Part shown: one piece after another, positions 19,405 through 26,996 of the stretch | How positions within the stretch are numbered: the stretch's first letter is position 1 | Layout: every line of letters begins with the position of its first letter | Origin: Bacteroidales bacterium | Lineage (GTDB): Bacteria; Bacteroidota; Bacteroidia; Bacteroidales; JAIPAH01 | Assembly (NCBI GenBank): GCA_021738485.1 | Contig: JAIPBX010000010.1 | Span: 1 to 51,834 of the forward strand | Direction: 5' to 3' | Length of the DNA: 51,834 nt | The notes under the pieces: generated by a model | Told to the model about the DNA's origin: nothing | The model's database searches: none | The model's input: only the letters and a program-made list of their open reading frames with translations | Made by a program: the position numbers and the translations under genes

Positions 19405-19821
19405 TTACTCGCTGGCTTCCGTCCTATGCTCTCTTTTAAGCTCCTCAAGGCATTCAACAATGTTTTTCTTGAAGCGCCAACATGTCATCTGCCTCAAGTT
19501 ATATTCTTGTGCCAGTTTATAAGTAGAAATCGTTTCGTCCCGGCATACATCATACAGAATGCGAAAACCCAGGGTTAAAGGAATGCGGCAGCGATGAAAA
19601 ATCGTAAATGCACAAGCCGATTCTTCGTATTTACAGCGTGTACAGCGGCGGGAATAGGGCGAGCGACCCTGACAATAATTCGTATGTCCGCATTTCCGGC
19701 AACGAAAACCATTACCCCACTTCTGCTCAGCCAATACTTTCAGGCACTGCTCCTCATTCCCAAAAATCCTTTCAAAGGTCTCCCTGTCCAATTGCTTTAT
19801 GCTATTAATCAATGGTTTCAC
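19405..19821 (-). CDS. Solitary IS1595-type transposase zinc-ribbon protein without DDE domain
   Basis: This 138-residue protein matches only the N-terminal part of IS1595/ISXO2-type transposases. It has a four-cysteine zinc ribbon (Cys41, Cys44, Cys60, Cys63), then a helical segment resembling the CAFTIF...PLTLGFRILYD part. A helix-turn-helix-like stretch follows (ISTYKLAQEYNLRQMTCWRFKKNI). The DDE catalytic domain that should follow is absent: after about 20 charged residues comes a stop. No transposase continuation is visible downstream in any frame, and no terminal inverted repeats flank the gene. It is either a decayed insertion sequence or a free-standing DNA-binding protein. A TATTCAGCAAC palindrome lies 73 bp past its stop. 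Confidence 0.75.
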   Translation of the reverse strand: MKPLINSIKQLDRETFERIFGNEEQCLKVLAEQKWGNGFRCRKCGHTNYCQGRSPYSRRCTRCKYEESACAFTIFHRCRIPLTLGFRILYDVCRDETISTYKLAQEYNLRQMTCWRFKKNIVECLEELKREHRTEASE

Positions 19822-19963
19822 TCTTTTTCCTTCTTGTTTTTCAGATTTGCGATTTAAACATTTCAGAACACATCATGTTATGTACATAAAATAATATGGC
19901 ATAGTAATTGGAACAAATGTACGAAAAAGTGTTCATTAAGCGATTTAGTTTGGCAAATAATTA

Positions 19964-19971
19964 TATATTTG
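19964..19971 (+). promoter_or_regulatory. Predicted -7 box for the thioredoxin genes
   Basis: TATATTTG is an exact TAnnTTTG match ending 20 bp before the ATG at 19992. No good -33 TTG is at the right distance. Its position supports the 19992 start over an in-frame ATG at 19908, which would lie upstream of the transcript. Confidence 0.45.
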
Positions 19972-19991
19972 CATCGAAAAATAAGAAAATC

Positions 19992-20507
19992 ATGAAACAT
20001 AAAAGTTTATTCATATTGGCCATTTTAGCAGGGCTGATATTCAGCAGTTGTTCAGGCAATGAAACCAAAGCCAATGGATCAGGTGATGAAGATAAAAACG
20101 AAACTTCGGGAAAACCTATCCATTTAACAAAAGAGACTTTCAAAACGAAAGTCATGAACTATGAGGAAAACAAGAAACAATGGGTATTTGAGGGCAATAA
20201 GCCATGTGTAATTGACTTTTATGCAGATTGGTGCCAGCCCTGTAAGAAAATTGCCCCAATTATGAAAGACCTGGCTAAAGAGTACGAAGGCGAGATCAAT
20301 GTGTATAAAGTTGATACGGAAAAACAAAAAGAGCTGGCCAGAGTCTTTGGTATAAAAAGCATTCCTTCGATTCTATTTTGTCCGAAAGATGGAAAACCCC
20401 AGATGACAAGAGGGGTGATGCCCAAAAAGAGATTTGTAAACATCGTGGATGAGTTACTGCTCAAAAAAGGCGGTACATCTTCCGGGACAAAAGAGCAAGG
20501 AAATTAG
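19992..20507 (+). CDS. Thioredoxin-fold lipoprotein
   Basis: This 171-residue lipoprotein has a lipobox IFSSC (lipidated Cys20), a linker rich in Gly, Asn and Asp (about 21-42), then a thioredoxin domain with active site WCQPC (Cys81, Cys84) and the cis-proline region SIPSILF. It would face the periplasm, either reducing disulfides or acting as a foldase. I start it at 19992, not at the upstream in-frame ATG at 19908. The extra 28 residues would bury the signal peptide, and a -7 box lies between the two starts. The following gene encodes a close cytosolic copy, starting at the matching HLTKETF segment, so the pair arose by tandem duplication with gain or loss of the lipoprotein leader. Confidence 0.9.
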   Translation: MKHKSLFILAILAGLIFSSCSGNETKANGSGDEDKNETSGKPIHLTKETFKTKVMNYEENKKQWVFEGNKPCVIDFYADWCQPCKKIAPIMKDLAKEYEGEINVYKVDTEKQKELARVFGIKSIPSILFCPKDGKPQMTRGVMPKKRFVNIVDELLLKKGGTSSGTKEQGN

Positions 20508-20563
20508 GGAAACAAAACAAGTAAATTAATAGAAATCAGAAATTTATAAAAGCAACATACAAA

Positions 20564-20935
20564 ATGGAACATTTAACAAAAGAAACATTCCTTCAAAAGG
20601 TATTTAATTACGAGCAAAACAAAGAGTGGAAATTCGAAGGCGATCTTCCTTGTATCATCGATTTTTATGCAGACTGGTGCCAGCCTTGCAAAATCGTTTC
20701 GCCAATACTGGAAGAGCTTAGTGAAGAATACAAAGATAAAATCAATGTCTATAAAGTCGACACGGAAGACCAGCAGGAGCTGGCCGCTGCCTTTGGCATA
20801 AGAAGCATCCCTTCCATACTATTCTGCCCCAAAGAAGGGCAACCACAAATGGCACAAGGGGCTTTACCCAAAGAATCGCTAAAAGAAGCTATTCATAAAG
20901 TATTGCTTGGCGAAGAGGTGCAAGAGCAACAATAA
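20564..20935 (+). CDS. Cytosolic thioredoxin
   Basis: This 123-residue protein has no signal peptide. It is a thioredoxin with active site WCQPC (Cys39, Cys42) and SIPSILFCPKEGQPQ around the cis-proline. It is closely similar over its whole length to the domain of the lipoprotein encoded 56 bp upstream, and the pair probably shares a transcript that ends at the hairpin at 20981-21011. Residues such as Cys30 in front of the active site are shared by both copies. It is a likely general or dedicated disulfide reductant; it may feed electrons to its exported sister only indirectly, since no membrane shuttle gene is adjacent. Confidence 0.93.
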   Translation: MEHLTKETFLQKVFNYEQNKEWKFEGDLPCIIDFYADWCQPCKIVSPILEELSEEYKDKINVYKVDTEDQQELAAAFGIRSIPSILFCPKEGQPQMAQGALPKESLKEAIHKVLLGEEVQEQQ

Positions 20936-20980
20936 GTTATTTTCTTACAATCGTGATAATTCAAATTTTCTAATAAGTGT

Positions 20981-21011
20981 AGCGGCGGAAAAATTTCCGC
21001 CGCTTTTTTTG
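20981..21011 (+). terminator. Rho-independent terminator after the thioredoxin pair
   Basis: The 11-bp arms AGCGGCGGAAA and TTTCCGCCGCT are followed by an uninterrupted run of eight T. It lies 45 bp past the thioredoxin stop. Confidence 0.9.
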
Positions 21012-21049
21012 TTTTTATGTGCGGTTTGTAATTAATTTGTGAAAAAAAA

Positions 21050-21679
21050 TTGCAAGCGTTCCCGATAGCTTATCTTCCTCCGATCAGTTACGTAGCCTAT
21101 TTTATGGCGGCTTCCTCGCCGCTCATCGACATCTATGAGCATTGGCCAAAACGCACGTACCGAAACCGCGCCGAAATTGCTTCTCCAAAGGGTCGCTATC
21201 GCCTATCCGTTCCCGTTTCCAAAGACAAACACCATACACCTGTAAGAGAAGTAAAGATTTCTTATAAAGAAAACTGGCAGCAAAACCACTGGCGAGCTAT
21301 CCGGTCATTTTACAGCAATTCCCCGTATTTTCTGCATTATGAATCTGAAATCAAACCGTTTTACGAAAAAAAATATGATACTATAGCAGAGCTTGATTTG
21401 GAATTAATGCAACAGTTATTTGATTTGATGAATATTGATCAGCCGGTAATAACCTCTTCCGGTTACATTGAAAAGGAGGACGTCGATTATGATTACCGCG
21501 ATTTCTTTAATCAGCAAAAAGATCATGTCCTCATCCCGGAATATATCCAGGTATTCGAAGACCGCTCACCCTTTTTGCATAATCTCAGCGTCATTGATTT
21601 GCTCTTCAACCTGGGCCCGGAAGCCACAACCTACCTGGAAAACCTGGCCGCCAAAATACGCAACTATTATTCGGGATAA
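21050..21679 (+). CDS. WbqC family protein
   Basis: This 209-residue cytoplasmic protein matches the WbqC-like family: the N-terminal AYLPPISYVAYFMAAS is the family's signature opening, followed by WPKRTYRNRAEIASPKGRYRLSVPV and HWRAIRSFYSNSPYF. WbqC proteins are found in O-antigen and glycan clusters, and their enzymatic role is unsettled. The only start that includes the family's first strand is TTG at 21050. The first in-frame ATG lies 18 codons inside the conserved region, and a stop at 21029 closes the frame upstream. The gene converges with the HD phosphohydrolase gene, and their ends overlap by 13 bp. Confidence 0.88.
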   Translation: MQAFPIAYLPPISYVAYFMAASSPLIDIYEHWPKRTYRNRAEIASPKGRYRLSVPVSKDKHHTPVREVKISYKENWQQNHWRAIRSFYSNSPYFLHYESEIKPFYEKKYDTIAELDLELMQQLFDLMNIDQPVITSSGYIEKEDVDYDYRDFFNQQKDHVLIPEYIQVFEDRSPFLHNLSVIDLLFNLGPEATTYLENLAAKIRNYYSG

Positions 21680-23742
21680 GCCACCCGGACATGATAGATA
21701 TTCATCAACTGCCGTTTCAGAATTTTTTTCACAATTCTGATATCTTTAAAGGTGATATTGGCATTATTAAGTTGCTCTTCAGCTATCAAGCGGTTAATAA
21801 TATTTTCAACAAGCTCATTAATTTTGTTCTCGTCCGGGGCTTTCAGGCTGCGCGAAGCAGCTTCAACCGAATCGGCCATCATCAGCACTGCCGTCTCTTT
21901 TGAAAAGGGTACCGGTCCGTGGTAGGAAAACTCTTTTTCGTCGACCGTTCCTTCCGGGTCTTCCTGTTTTCGCTTCATATAAAAATAATCGGCTTTACGG
22001 GTACCGTGATGCGTACGAATAAAATCGATAATATGCTCGGGTAATCCGCGCTTTTTGCCCATTTCCACACCTCTAATCACATGGCTGATAATTATCTTCG
22101 CACTTTCTTCATAGGAAAGCTCGTCATGGGGATTCATTCCCGCTTTTTGATTTTCCACAAAATACACGGGCATGTTCATTTTGCCTATATCATGGTATAG
22201 CGCGCCGGTTCTGACAAGAAGGGCATTCCCTCCTATCTCGCGTATGGCTTCCTCCGATAGATTCGCTACCTGCATCGAATGCTGGAAGGTTCCGGGAGCC
22301 TTGGTTACCAAACTACGCAACAAAGGCGAATTCGTATCCGATAATTCGAGGAGGGTAATGTCGGTAACCATCCCAAAGCTTTTCTCAAAGATGTATATCA
22401 ATGGGTAGGCAAAAAGAGTGAGTATAGCATTGGCGGCAAAATAGCCATAATGAACCGGTTCGAGATCGGCCGGATTCCCTTGCTGCATGAGCTGTAATCC
22501 TGTATAAACCAATGAATATGTAACGAAGATAAGCAACGAAGTCATAAAAAACTGCGCTCTTCGATGTAGCTGGACAATACTCATTATGGCCATCATTCCT
22601 GCTACAATGTTGAGTATGACAAAATCGAAACCATTAGGAGCCAAAAAGCCCAGAATCATCACCGTCACCAGGTGAATAACAATAGCAAAACGGGCATCAA
22701 AGAAAATCCTGATAAGAATGGGGACCACACTAATGGGGATTACATAAATATACCCTACATTATATTTCCCCACCAAACTGGTTATCAATACCATCAGCAA
22801 CATGACAAAGAAAACGAAAATAATTTTTTTGTTTTCTTCAAATATGGAATGGCGGAAAAAATAATAAAACAGGAAAAGCACGAGCATTAATATGGTAATT
22901 ACCATGGCCTGTCCGGTGGTGATCCAGTCCTGGTTTCCCGACACCCTGATTTTTTCCCGGTATTGTTTTTCAAACGATTTAAGCACCTGGTATTTTGTTG
23001 GGGTTACCACCTCCCCCCTGGCGATGATTCGTTCCCCTTTCTGCACCATACCACGCGTTAGGGATACCTCACTAAGTAAACGCTCTTTGGCTTCGGCGCT
23101 CTTCTTCTCATCATAATCCACATTCTGTGACAAAGCATCCTGCAAAGCCGTGTAAACTAAATTATCTTCAATAATATTCGTTGTATCAGCAGCCTTCTGC
23201 ACGGCCTGTTCAATTCTGTTATCTGCTTCTTTCACCGTATAAAAAGAATGCAAAGAACGCTTCCGCGCTACTTTATCCTTGATAAGGATAATTTCAAAAT
23301 CACCGGATTTATTTTTTATTTCCTGGTTCCGCCGGATTATTCCCCGCTTCAGGATGCTGTCCAGGATACCTGCCGCAAATTGTTTATTCTTTTCATACCT
23401 TTCATCTAAATTCCCATAGTTATTAATCCACAATTGCTGGAAATTTTCTTTGAAATCTTTCCGGGTTTGCTTGCTTTCAGGGGTATTAAAGGTAAAATAG
23501 GGGTTGAAATTTTTCAGCGCTTTGGTACGATCTTCTTCGAGCTGCTTCTCTGTTTTGTATATCGGAAAGTCGTACGGGGCTATCAAATCCGCATACATCC
23601 ACGGCTTACCTTTATGATATTCGTATTTGAATTTCCCAACTTTCGGGAAAAAAGAAACAATAATGACAATTGTAATGACCAATAAAAATATTTTATAAAT
23701 GGTCGAATAATTGTCTCTTAAATAATCAAATAGTTTGTTCAT
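21667..23742 (-). CDS. 7TM-HD family phosphohydrolase (PgpH-like c-di-AMP phosphodiesterase)
   Basis: This 691-residue membrane protein has one N-terminal transmembrane helix (about residues 17-35), then a long extracytoplasmic 7TMR-HDED region (about 40-275). A block of about seven helices follows (about 280-470). The cytoplasmic HD domain contains QHSMQVANLSEEA, LYHDIGKM (His517, Asp518) and a later THHGTRKADYF. This order is that of PgpH, which hydrolyses cyclic di-AMP in firmicutes and is found in many Bacteroidota. All metal-binding histidines expected of an active HD enzyme appear to be present. A TAATTTTG box on the minus strand (23766-23773) lies just before the ATG and may be its promoter. 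Confidence 0.93.
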   Translation of the reverse strand: MNKLFDYLRDNYSTIYKIFLLVITIVIIVSFFPKVGKFKYEYHKGKPWMYADLIAPYDFPIYKTEKQLEEDRTKALKNFNPYFTFNTPESKQTRKDFKENFQQLWINNYGNLDERYEKNKQFAAGILDSILKRGIIRRNQEIKNKSGDFEIILIKDKVARKRSLHSFYTVKEADNRIEQAVQKAADTTNIIEDNLVYTALQDALSQNVDYDEKKSAEAKERLLSEVSLTRGMVQKGERIIARGEVVTPTKYQVLKSFEKQYREKIRVSGNQDWITTGQAMVITILMLVLFLFYYFFRHSIFEENKKIIFVFFVMLLMVLITSLVGKYNVGYIYVIPISVVPILIRIFFDARFAIVIHLVTVMILGFLAPNGFDFVILNIVAGMMAIMSIVQLHRRAQFFMTSLLIFVTYSLVYTGLQLMQQGNPADLEPVHYGYFAANAILTLFAYPLIYIFEKSFGMVTDITLLELSDTNSPLLRSLVTKAPGTFQHSMQVANLSEEAIREIGGNALLVRTGALYHDIGKMNMPVYFVENQKAGMNPHDELSYEESAKIIISHVIRGVEMGKKRGLPEHIIDFIRTHHGTRKADYFYMKRKQEDPEGTVDEKEFSYHGPVPFSKETAVLMMADSVEAASRSLKAPDENKINELVENIINRLIAEEQLNNANITFKDIRIVKKILKRQLMNIYHVRVAYPE

Positions 23743-24061
23743 CCGGTTTTTCTTTACTCAACATGCAAAATTACAAATTCTGTATATTGCCCCTTGATAA
23801 ATATCAAGTCTGCAAATTTAATCACTAATCCCCGAAACAAATGGGTTAATCTATTGTTTTTCAGAACATCATTTCAAATATTCACAATACCAACCCTCTT
23901 TTAGTCCCCTAACCTGCCGAAGCTTCACAGTATTAAGTTTTAAAATCCCGGGGAAATATTTTATCTTTACTCTGCGAAAGTAGAAATTACAGGAATGAAT
24001 TCTGTTTAAAAAATGTTCCGGGATAAAGCATATAGTTTTTTAAAACCAAAACCTCACAAAG
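23743..24061. other. Divergent promoter region between the HD phosphohydrolase and NlpC/P60 genes
   Basis: No gene. The minus-strand TAATTTTG at 23766-23773 fits the -7 consensus for the left gene. On the plus strand, TATCTTTA at about 23962-23969 is a one-mismatch -7 candidate for the right gene. No repeat family member is present. Confidence 0.4.
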
Positions 24062-24844
24062 ATGAACAAATTCGGCATTTGTGAAATCAGCCTGGTGCCT
24101 GTACGCAGTTACCCTTCCGATGAAGCGGAAATGACCACCCAATTGCTCTTCGGCGATCTTTTCCAGGTTACCCGGCAATATAATAACTGGGTCTATATAC
24201 GCCAGGAGTTCGATAACTATGAAGGATGGATAGACGAAAAACAATATACTCCCCTTGAAGAAAAGACCTACCGCACCCTTATCAAACTACCCACCAGTGT
24301 ATGCCTTGATTTTGTTAATTACTTATCTTCCAATAAAAACAATTTTTTAATACCGGTACTTATCGGCACTTCTCTGCCGGGCTTTGTGAAAGAAACATTT
24401 TACATCGGCGATACCATTTATACTTATGAAGGAGAAACGCTGCCTCCGGACACCACACCCGAAAGAAATGCCATTATCGAAAATGCCATGGTTTTCCGCA
24501 GTGCCCCGTACTTATGGGGTGGAAAGTCCCCTTTTGGCGTGGATTGCTCCGGATTTACCCAGATTGTATATAAAGCTTCCGGATTCCGGCTCTTAAGAGA
24601 TGCCTCGCAACAGGTCCACCAGGGCGAAAATGTCCACCTGCTATCGGAAGCTGCACCCGGAGACCTGGCCTTTTTTGATAATGAGGAGGGGCGCATCACT
24701 CATACAGGTATTCTTATCACTCAGGACAGAATCATTCATGCATCGGGTTTGGTGAGGATAGATTATATTGACCATCAGGGCATTTACAACCAGGAGAAAG
24801 GACGTTACACACACAACCTGCGGTTAATCAAAACTATGTTTTGA
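24062..24844 (+). CDS. SH3b-NlpC/P60 cell-wall peptidase
   Basis: This 260-residue protein has one or two bacterial SH3-like modules in its first half (about 1-135). An NlpC/P60 domain (about 145-260) carries the complete catalytic triad: Cys162 in VDCSGFTQ, His214 in THTGI and His226 in IIHASG. Enzymes of this group cut gamma-D-Glu-diamino acid bonds in peptidoglycan stem peptides. The SH3 plus NlpC layout matches Bacteroides dipeptidyl-peptidase VI (YkfC-like), which cleaves free murein peptides. No signal peptide is visible, which fits a cytoplasmic peptide-recycling role better than an exported wall hydrolase. Confidence 0.92.
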   Translation: MNKFGICEISLVPVRSYPSDEAEMTTQLLFGDLFQVTRQYNNWVYIRQEFDNYEGWIDEKQYTPLEEKTYRTLIKLPTSVCLDFVNYLSSNKNNFLIPVLIGTSLPGFVKETFYIGDTIYTYEGETLPPDTTPERNAIIENAMVFRSAPYLWGGKSPFGVDCSGFTQIVYKASGFRLLRDASQQVHQGENVHLLSEAAPGDLAFFDNEEGRITHTGILITQDRIIHASGLVRIDYIDHQGIYNQEKGRYTHNLRLIKTMF

Positions 24845-25152
24845 GGTGGAAAGTTAGCTACTTACTAAATTATTTCATTTTTTTGTCAAACCGTTCGGAA
24901 GCCGTCCAAAAACCTTCCGTCAGGATATTCAGCAACTTTTACCCTTAAATTCCCTAAAGAGAAGTTGCTGAATATCATTAAGTTTTGGTTTATACTTGTA
25001 GCGTATCAAATTACTTCAGCGTCAAATTTTTTTTTCTTTTTGGTTTGAAAATGAATGTATAACGATAAGTATTTATTTTTACACCTCAGAATATTAATTT
25101 GCAATAATTTATCATCAAATAAGTTATAACTTTATCTTTCTTTGAGTCTTGT
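24845..25152. other. Spacer occupied by a long dispersed repeat (copy A)
   Basis: From about 24877 to 25090 this DNA matches 31733-32090 in the same orientation. It starts at TTTCATTTTTTTGTCAAACC and runs through the TATTCAGCAAC palindrome (24924-24976) to ATTTTTACACCTCAG. It lacks a 145-bp block present in the other copy. No gene is supported. Confidence 0.75.
24924..24976. repeat. TATTCAGCAAC palindrome, copy A
   Basis: The arms GATATTCAGCAACTT and AAGTTGCTGAATATC are exact inverted copies, with a 23-nt loop that reads almost identically in copy B (31783-31835). It is preceded by the flank CCGTTCGGAAGCCGTCC. Confidence 0.9.
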
Positions 25153-25341
25153 CTAAAAAGCCTTCAAACTGCTGATTTTATTGATGTAATTGGCTGAAGA
25201 AACATAAGGTTTGGTAGCCACTGTCCCGCCGTCGGCAAACTGGCTCATGCCAAGGGTATTCGGCATTTCCACCCACTCAAAGGCATCGATGTAAATGCCC
25301 AGGTACCAGCGGTCTACTTCGCCGGGATGAGTCTCATTCAA
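25153..25341 (-). pseudogene. Fragment of a photolyase-related (FeS-BCP / (6-4) photolyase) gene
   Basis: About 50 codons remain. HPGEVDRWYLGIYIDAFEWV and ADGGTVATKPYVSSANYINK match the flavin-binding C-terminal part of deoxyribodipyrimidine photolyase-related proteins, which are normally about 500 residues. The whole N-terminus is gone, and after KIS the frame departs from the family and stops. There is no ATG; the region begins at the stop of the SRPBCC gene. In many Bacteroidota a photolyase gene directly follows an SRPBCC gene, so this looks like the remnant of such a pair after deletions on both sides of the fragment. It is probably non-functional. Confidence 0.75.
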
Positions 25342-25793
25342 TTTCCAAAATATTCCTCCAAAATTTTATAACGATAATCAAAGATGTTTTTAACCCGCTT
25401 TTTTATGATGGTTTTCTCCACCGGCAGACCAAGAACCCCAAGAGGGGCAGCATAGTGCACAATATCTTTCATTTGAACACCGCCTTCTGTCTCACTAAAA
25501 TGATGCTGGTGATGCCACACGGTAAAAGGCCCTATCTTTTGATTATCAATAAAGAAGTAAGGTTTTTTTACGTGCGTTATCTCAGTCATCCAATCAAGCG
25601 GAATATTTAAAAAAGGACTCACTTTATATGTAATAATCATCCCCGGGTACATTTCTCCATCGATGTAATCAGAAGTAATATCAAAACCCATGGAATCGGG
25701 GGTAATCTCTTTTAGGTTCCCCGGATTGGAGAAGAATTCCCAGGCTTCTTCGAGGCCTATTGGTAAAAATTGCTTGGTAATTAAAACTTCCAT
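25338..25793 (-). CDS. SRPBCC family protein
   Basis: This 151-residue cytoplasmic protein begins MEVLITKQFLPIGLEEAWEFFSNPGNLKEITP, the usual first strand and helix of the SRPBCC (START/Bet v1-like) ligand-binding fold, and ends FDYRYKILEEYFGN. I start it at the ATG at 25791-25793, preceded by AAAAGGA. A longer reading frame extends to 26171, but its first 126 residues overlap the propeller gene in another frame and have no protein-like character. Proteins of this group are found beside photolyase genes; the fragment of one lies directly downstream. It lies about 100 bp after the propeller gene on the same strand. Confidence 0.85.
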   Translation of the reverse strand: MEVLITKQFLPIGLEEAWEFFSNPGNLKEITPDSMGFDITSDYIDGEMYPGMIITYKVSPFLNIPLDWMTEITHVKKPYFFIDNQKIGPFTVWHHQHHFSETEGGVQMKDIVHYAAPLGVLGLPVEKTIIKKRVKNIFDYRYKILEEYFGN

Positions 25794-25896
25794 AATTCCT
25801 TTTTTAGAGTAACGTTTTAATATTGTTTCTGTTGACATCGTGGAGACCATTTTAGGCTCGGGTACACTTATTGATAATTTTGAATACGGATAGTTG

Positions 25897-26988
25897 TTAA
25901 TTCGCCTCTTCCAATATCCTCTCAACCGGTACCCTGATGAACCTGGGCCGGTATATCGTGGCATCTTCAAATAAATCTTCCAGGTTAAAACTGTTGACGT
26001 TGTAGGAAACCAGCAGTTCACCATCATCATTAATAAACTGCGGATGTGCCAAGGCGTTGTAGGCAAAGAGGTCCTTGTCGTTTCCCGGAACCTTTGGCTT
26101 ATAGAGGTTTTGCCGGTTCTGCCAACCTTCGAAAGGCACATCCGACGTGTAACTAACAATGGTATTGTCATCGAATCCCCCGATTTGGGTCAGGTAGACA
26201 AATTTATCGTTCAGCTTAAAGACGGAAAACTGCTCGGAACCCTGGATATCCAGCATGGGCTGTGCTTTCTTTACGTCGCTGCTCCAGCCCTTTCCCGTGT
26301 AAAACTTCCAGGGGGACATCACGCTCCCTTTCACAGCGCGTGCCACGTAGGGTTTTTTATCTTCCCCAAGTCCGTAGATGTAGGTAAACCCTTCAGCCTT
26401 GTCACACACAGCATGACCAAAATGGATGCTGCTTCCTTCGGTAAACGGAACATGCTCAATTTTCTCAAGCGTCACTTCCGGCAGGGAAAACACCGCCAAA
26501 TCAGTGCGCATCCACCGGAAACCCCAGCCGCCCTCTTCAGCCTGCCAGAATGCCGACATAAAAACCTTGAGCTTTCCGTTTTCGACAAACCCATCGCCGG
26601 GCCAATACCACAACGAATCTTCCGAAAATTTCTCTCCTTTTGTAGCGTCGGGAGGAATAACAAAAGAAGATTCCCAGCCATCTTTTTCCTGATAGAATGT
26701 TCTCAGCGTATCTTCTTCCTGAATCGCAAAACTATTGCGAATAAAAATCGGGCGGCGCTTTTCGCGCGTATTATCAGGATTCACAGTCCCCAAAAAGGTA
26801 TCCCCGAAAATCCAAACTGTGCGCCCGTCAGGCAATAAAACCGAATACGTCCCGTCGGCCCCGGTCATACCGCAGCAATCGCGGGAGAAAATGTCATTGA
26901 AGGTCTCATCACGTTGAATTTCCTGTGCGGAAATTTCTAACGACAAAAACAATCCTAATATGATTCCTATCCAAGTTAAGTTTTTCAT
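25897..26988 (-). CDS. Secreted beta-propeller protein of the DUF5005/DUF4185 type, putative glycan-active
   Basis: This 363-residue exported protein has a signal peptide ending SAQ (about residue 21). It opens CCGMTGADGTYSVLLPDGRTVWIFGDTF, the signature of DUF5005/DUF4185-like propellers. Further blades carry WYWPGDG, FGHAVC, YIYGLGEDKKPYVARA and HPQF...ELLVSYNVNS. The family is related to five-bladed glycosidase propellers; one DUF4185 branch has been shown to be an endo-arabinanase (GH183). Activity here is unproven. It lies 8 bp after the GH92 gene, so both are on one transcript. A paralogue with the same blade sequences lies in the same locus at 32126-33502. It has no lipobox and no T9SS tail. 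Confidence 0.8.
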   Translation of the reverse strand: MKNLTWIGIILGLFLSLEISAQEIQRDETFNDIFSRDCCGMTGADGTYSVLLPDGRTVWIFGDTFLGTVNPDNTREKRRPIFIRNSFAIQEEDTLRTFYQEKDGWESSFVIPPDATKGEKFSEDSLWYWPGDGFVENGKLKVFMSAFWQAEEGGWGFRWMRTDLAVFSLPEVTLEKIEHVPFTEGSSIHFGHAVCDKAEGFTYIYGLGEDKKPYVARAVKGSVMSPWKFYTGKGWSSDVKKAQPMLDIQGSEQFSVFKLNDKFVYLTQIGGFDDNTIVSYTSDVPFEGWQNRQNLYKPKVPGNDKDLFAYNALAHPQFINDDGELLVSYNVNSFNLEDLFEDATIYRPRFIRVPVERILEEAN

Positions 26989-26996
26989 AATATTTC

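Noticed and set aside
19281-19821. Intact IS1595 insertion sequence
   Set aside because: The DDE catalytic domain and terminal inverted repeats are missing; the palindrome on one side only belongs to a dispersed family also found far from any transposase.
19908-19991. Upstream ATG at 19908 as start of the thioredoxin lipoprotein
   Set aside because: It would add 28 residues in front of a normal lipoprotein leader and lies before the predicted -7 box.
26171-26172. Long reading frame 25338-26171 as one 277-residue protein
   Set aside because: The part upstream of 25793 overlaps the propeller gene in a different frame, has no protein character, and a good ATG with an AAAAGGA site lies at 25793. 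Only the SRPBCC part is kept.
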